Shown here one piece after another: positions 59,795 through 64,000 of a DNA stretch of 64,000 nucleotides; position 1 is the stretch's first letter; each line of letters begins with the position of its first letter. The notes beneath the pieces are model-generated. The model saw only the letters and a list, made by a program, of their open reading frames with translations, did no database searches and had not been told where the DNA came from. Position numbers and translations under genes: made by a program. The stretch lies in contig OY735213.1 in assembly GCA_963457665.1 (NCBI GenBank), positions 56,054,293-56,118,292 on the forward strand, written 5' to 3'. The DNA comes from Thysanoteuthis rhombus. Its lineage: Eukaryota > Mollusca > Cephalopoda > Oegopsida > Thysanoteuthidae.

Positions 59795-60055
59795 AGATAT
59801 GGGTGGCCTAATGGTTATTGGCATGGAGAATGGAATCTGTGCACCCAGTTCACTTTGCGTTCACTTTATACTAATACTCTTGGGAAAAGCTCCCCTACTC
59901 CCTTCTGCAATAGGTAAAGTGGATTCATGCCTTTCCCAAGGAAATTAGTGCAAAGTGAACATAAGCAGCCTAAGCTGAAACTTGAACTCAATTTCCTGTT
60001 TCCAGTTTCCACACCAGTAACTGTTACTCTATCCCACAGCTCCTGTTAAACGGAA
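59795..60055. repeat. Inverted pair of SINE family Y
   Basis: 59795-59905 (forward: GGTGGCCTAATGGTTATTGG, TTCACTTTGCGTTCACTTTA) and 59920-60055 (reverse of AGTAACAGTTACTGGTGTGG, GTTCACTTTGCACTAATTTC) face each other, so the stretch can fold back. The B-box-like GAGTTCAAGTTTC is in the reverse copy. Confidence 0.65.
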
Positions 60056-60059
60056 TAAA

Positions 60060-62140
60060 ACAAATGATCAAGTTGAATAAATGGACAGCCCCTTCTCATA
60101 GAATAACTCCCCAATTTTCAGTGAGGTCAAAGATTCTGCCCAGCTACCGGTTCCAGGTAACACTTATTGCATGTTACTTGGACAGAGATGGATACTATCA
60201 AGTAATTTCCTTTGCCATTAGAAACGCTGTACAAAACTTTGGTGGCTTAGTTCTGAATAATACTTGAACAATCCTCAGCCATAGGACAAACCAACATGGC
60301 TAAATTCATTTTATCAAAGGGAAATAACTCGGAACATCTCATGACCCGGTAGAATTATTTATAAAATAATCAAAAGATAATTGTATTCAAATGTTTGGAC
60401 CTTGATTCTATTCAAAGTTTGTTGCACTCTCTAACTTTATGCTTAGCAATATTGGCTTTGAGAAAATATGTACTCCTATTTAGTATATGTATGTACATTC
60501 TTATGTATGGCTGACGGAATACCGAAGTATGTATGTTCATATACAAATAGCAATAATTGTTCTATTGTTTCTTTTAAATCCTTTTGCTGACCAACCATTT
60601 TGGTATTGCAAATTGAATCATGAAAAGATGGGACAAAGCCAACATTCTAACCATGTCTTCACATGACTACTTTCTGGATTTGAACTCTTAATTCTTGATA
60701 TAGATGGACATTTTCCAGGTTCAAGTACATGTGAAGAGGTGGGAATGTGATATTTCCTCTGTCTCATGATATTTGTTACATTTGCATATACAAATGTATA
60801 TATAAATGTGACATCTATTGTAAGACCGAGGTAAAATAAAAAAACACAAAATCGTTTCTGGTCAACCCCGAGGAAAACTGTCGTGCGGGGCTGCTCAATT
60901 GATTTTGCAAGTCCTAAATCAGTGGTGGTAGTGGGAGTAATGATTTTTTAATCAAGGCAGGTAATGTACCGTATATGCCAGACTATAAGACAAATGGTTT
61001 ACAAGGATATTTGGAGGGCTACCGTACATTGGAACTTATCCCATCCCCATAACTATCCTTATCAAGCTTTGGTTTACATCCCCCTAGTCTTAATACATGC
61101 ATTGGGTGCATAATGCCAGTGCATTGACTATTTACATACCAGGGTATACCGTAATCTGTATCAAGGATATGAATGTACTCACTACTCCATGTTGCACTGT
61201 GCGGATAAATCTATTTTTCATAACCGGGTGACAATAATCTTGAATATCAGCTCTATAAAGGATTATTATCACTTGTTTACATAAAAGGTTAACCTGCATC
61301 TTCCATTGGTTTTGTAGTAGTTATCTCCCTTTGCACTCTTTTTAATGATATAAGGGGCAGAGTTTAATTCAACATATAGTTGTACTTGTATAAACATAGT
61401 TGGTTTGAGTTTGAGCTATTGAACTGGTTCTCTACTTAATCATAGAATTATTTGTGCATTTTAAACACTTTTTTAAAAAATCTGTATTATTACCATTTGA
61501 TTGAAGAGTTTAAGCGAATAGATTTAGAATAACTGAAATTTATGATTAAACAAAATATTATTTTGATTTTATCCACATATAGATTTTATGAGTACTCATA
61601 CAAGACTAGGATACAACGATTTAGGAAAAAAAAAGTTATTCCCCTTGGATAATTTTTTTTTCTCTCTAGGCTATCTACACAGATAAAATGAAATAAAAAT
61701 AGATTTTTTTTTGTGTATGACCAGCCTCAATTTTTTTTTTTTTAATTTATTTTTTTGTCAAAGTTATTTAACCTCAATCTTGTATGTGTATCATATTGTT
61801 AAATATTGATTCAATGAGACCAATTTTCTTGTCTTTGTTATCTTCATCACATATCAGTCAAAATGTTGATAAAGACAAGGAAACTGATTCAAAAGAATCA
61901 ATGTTAACCAATGCAGGTTGTACCACTCTAATCCAGCACTCTGTGATCCAGCAATATCCTTTGTCCGTTTTGAATTTACCTCCATTAGTTTATGGATCTG
62001 CCACTAGAATTCTTCAATTTGGTTTCAAACAATGGTTTGAACTGTAATTTACCAGTTTATAAACCGACTCGTTAAACTGAATGTGTAAAAATACCTAATC
62101 GAAGAACTCTAGATTCGACCGCTTTCAATGTTTATTGAAA
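60060..62140. other. Noncoding stretch downstream of MAP3K1
   Basis: No gene recognised. It holds two AAGGGARATAACT motifs (60317, 61319) and, at 60968-61030, a CCGTATATGCCAGACTATAAG element resembling the ends of invertebrate DNA transposons. The short ORFs at 60064 and 61784 have no recognisable domain. Confidence 0.4.
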
Positions 62141-62149
62141 ATGAGACTC

Positions 62150-62410
62150 ACCATTGCAGTCAATAATTGAACAACTGTTGTGTCGAATTTTTAAATCGTG
62201 TGAAAAAAAAAAATTCAATTGAAGAATAAATATGGTCGGAATAAATTCTATTTATGACTTCACTGGCATTTTCCAATAGAAAATAACTAAAATAGAGTGA
62301 AAATACATCTAGAATTATTAATACACCCATCAAAATAAGCCCCCCCCCCTAAAAAGTCAAAAAAGCTCTTCCAAAAATAAAATTAGAATTTTTTTAGAAG
62401 GGATCTATTG
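62150..62410 (+). repeat. Dispersed repeat family 4, copy 2
   Basis: Same order as 23740-24010: CAGTCAATAATTGAACAACT, AAGAATAAATATGGTCGG, AATAAATTCTATTTATGAC. Confidence 0.7.
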
Positions 62411-62859
62411 AAGCACTGATGCTAATTTTCATGTCTGTTGGCAAAATGGTTTGGCCAAGAGCACTAGAACCTACACATTCACCTATAGAAAAGGAAAGAA
62501 CCCTTCAGCACTTTTGAAGGCTATGGTTGTTCAACATTAATTTATTCATTTTTTCTGCAGATCTTCTAAATTATCTTAATACAATCTATTGAGAAAGTAT
62601 TAGCAAACACAAATAATTATCATTTATTATAATATAATTTATATTATATAAATTATATTAAAAATATATTGTTATATTTTCTAGACTTTTAGAAAAATTG
62701 TTAAAAATCAATTAACTGCTGAAATTTATTCCATAATAATATGAAAAAAAACTGTCTGTTGTCTGGCAATTACCAGATCCCAAGGTTGCTGGAACAAAGG
62801 GGAACAGCAAAATTTTGTAATCAAAATACATTAAATCTCTTACATATATAGCTTCAGTA

Positions 62860-62975
62860 GGTTTTTTTTTGTTTTTTGTATTTTTTTTGATAATTTTAGA
62901 TAAAAGATTTTTTTAGATAATTGGTTCTGGTACATGCATGGGCTATGGTGATTCATTTATACAAAGTATGAATAT
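62860..62975 (+). repeat. Dispersed repeat family 2, 3' end only
   Basis: TAATTGGTTCTGGTACATGC, GGGCTATGGTGATTCATTTA and TACAAAGTATG match the distal end of the 25300 copy. Confidence 0.6.
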
Positions 62976-63369
62976 ATTTTCAATTCATTTCTAAAAGATT
63001 TTTCTCCTAAGCTCAGAATTCTTTTATAGAAAGGTAATTCCTCTTTTAATCTTTCTTTTCCCCCTCCCTCTCATCTTTTCTTCACGTGTTTTTTTTTCTC
63101 TCTATTACTGATTGATTAATTCAAGAAACCCAGACTTCCGCTCTCCAAAGTGTGTCAGTATACTGAAAAGTGTCTTAAACCATCTCATCCACCTTTAAAT
63201 AAACCTCAAGCCTTTATCTTTCAATAAGACTGCCTTACCTAAAACAATTTTTGGTACTTCTTTCTTATCCATACATTTTTAAAAAAAAGAAAAGTGACCT
63301 GTCTCTTAAGAGACAACTCCCAATGAACAGTCGTTGACAAAGCCCTGGTTTCTTTTGCTATTCGGTTTA

Positions 63370-63535
63370 GTGATCCTTGCAAGTCTCAAGTCTGATCATC
63401 ACCAGGACTTTAATCCTACAAGTTTTTGTACGATCACCCCCTTAGCACTTTTCGCTCATACTGGGAATTGAACCCGTGACCTTCTGCATGTGAGGCAGAC
63501 CGGCTAACCATTACATCATCCGAGCGGACATAGGG
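63370..63535 (-). repeat. tRNA-Val-derived SINE, reverse copy
   Basis: In reverse: GCTCGGATGATGTAATGGTT, then GCCTCACATGCAGAAGGTCA and CGGGTTCAATTCCCAGTATG. The anticodon arm and T arm are close to tRNA-Val(CAC). The acceptor stem does not close, so it is a SINE and not a tRNA gene. Confidence 0.75.
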
Positions 63536-63661
63536 TCAACAAGATTATATTGATCGTTTGCTGTGGAGTTACCTGCTACATTCATTTCCTTCATTGGGTA
63601 ACCCTGTCAACAATCCAAATAGATAGTGGATCCTTCAGCAACGTACTGATAACATCAAGAA

Positions 63662-63990
63662 GTGTTTTTGCAGTTTGATAGAAATAAAGAGCCTGAAGAG
63701 TTGACTTACAAAAAGCAAAATGGAGATTTTACCATTGAGCTTTCTTCCTCCATTTTGGCAATTTCCCACATCCATTCTCCTTTTTATGTTTCAATTCCTC
63801 AAGCTGCTATTCCTTATCATCAAACTGCTGAAATCTTTCTTGATACCGTTAAGAGGTGTGTGGCTGAAGGGACCACAATCTGTTCAGATTGTTGGTGGGG
63901 TTACTCCACCGAGGAGTTGAATGCTGCAGGTTTTCATCATTTCTGAATGAACCATCAATATAATTTTGTTCAATCCTAAAAATGAGTTGA
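63662..63990 (+). pseudogene. IS1595/ISXO2-like DDE transposase remnant
   Basis: The end of the 94-codon frame reads LDTVKRCVAEGTTICSDCWW, then GYSTEELNAAGFHHF, an in-frame TGA, then MNHQYNFVQS. In the ISXO2-like transposase domain found in animal transposons the block is PGTTI.SDCW.AYs.L...GF.H..VNH..NFV.P, so the D of SDCW is a catalytic Asp candidate and the TGA breaks the domain. The first ~50 codons do not match and are probably unrelated. The sequence stops at the window end. Confidence 0.65.
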
Positions 63991-64000
63991 CACATAAAAA

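Noticed and set aside
63455-63535. Candidate tRNA-Val(CAC) gene, reverse strand
   Set aside because: Anticodon and T arms look like tRNA-Val, but the acceptor stem is not complementary and a related copy occurs at 51280.

Overview
This is a eukaryotic, strongly AT-rich, repeat-laden animal window. It holds one recognisable protein-coding gene, on the + strand: the MAP3K1 (MEKK1) orthologue. Sixteen consecutive exons can be traced from the SWIM zinc finger at 22329 to the stop codon ending at 53576. All have GT/AG junctions and compatible phases. Together they encode 1132 residues with no internal stop: SWIM finger, RING finger, TOG-like helical domain, long Ser/Pro/Thr-rich linker, a UIM-like segment and a STE11-type kinase domain. 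The N-terminal exons before the SWIM finger were not found and probably lie upstream of position 1 or in unrecognised parts of 1-22328.

The rest is intronic or intergenic. It contains long (TA)n tracts, Penelope-like (PLE) fragments with GIY-YIG ends, LINE and RTE 3' ends, a mariner remnant, an IS1595/ISXO2-like DDE fragment, several MITEs with visible inverted ends, tRNA-derived SINEs and medium-length dispersed repeats. Content of this kind, plus the recurrent AAGGGAGATAACTC-like motif, suggests a lophotrochozoan and most likely a mollusc (cephalopod or gastropod). The species cannot be fixed from the sequence.

Layout. 1-22328 has no exon I can recognise; it holds repeats, two PLE fragments and a pogo-like MITE. 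22329-38830 holds the SWIM, RING, TOG and linker exons, with introns of 0.9-4.4 kb. 38831-46034 is a 7.2 kb intron with at least three DNA-transposon-derived elements. 46035-53576 holds the kinase exons. From 53577 onward there is a probable 3' UTR merging into repeat-rich flank, ending with a transposase remnant near 63.9 kb.

The most interesting signals are: a hammerhead-ribozyme-like core behind a PLE GIY-YIG fragment; a roughly 350-bp repeat family whose end supplies a candidate branch point 27 nt before the RING exon; foldback SINE structures inside MAP3K1 introns; and a hAT-type MITE with a perfect 8-bp target duplication.
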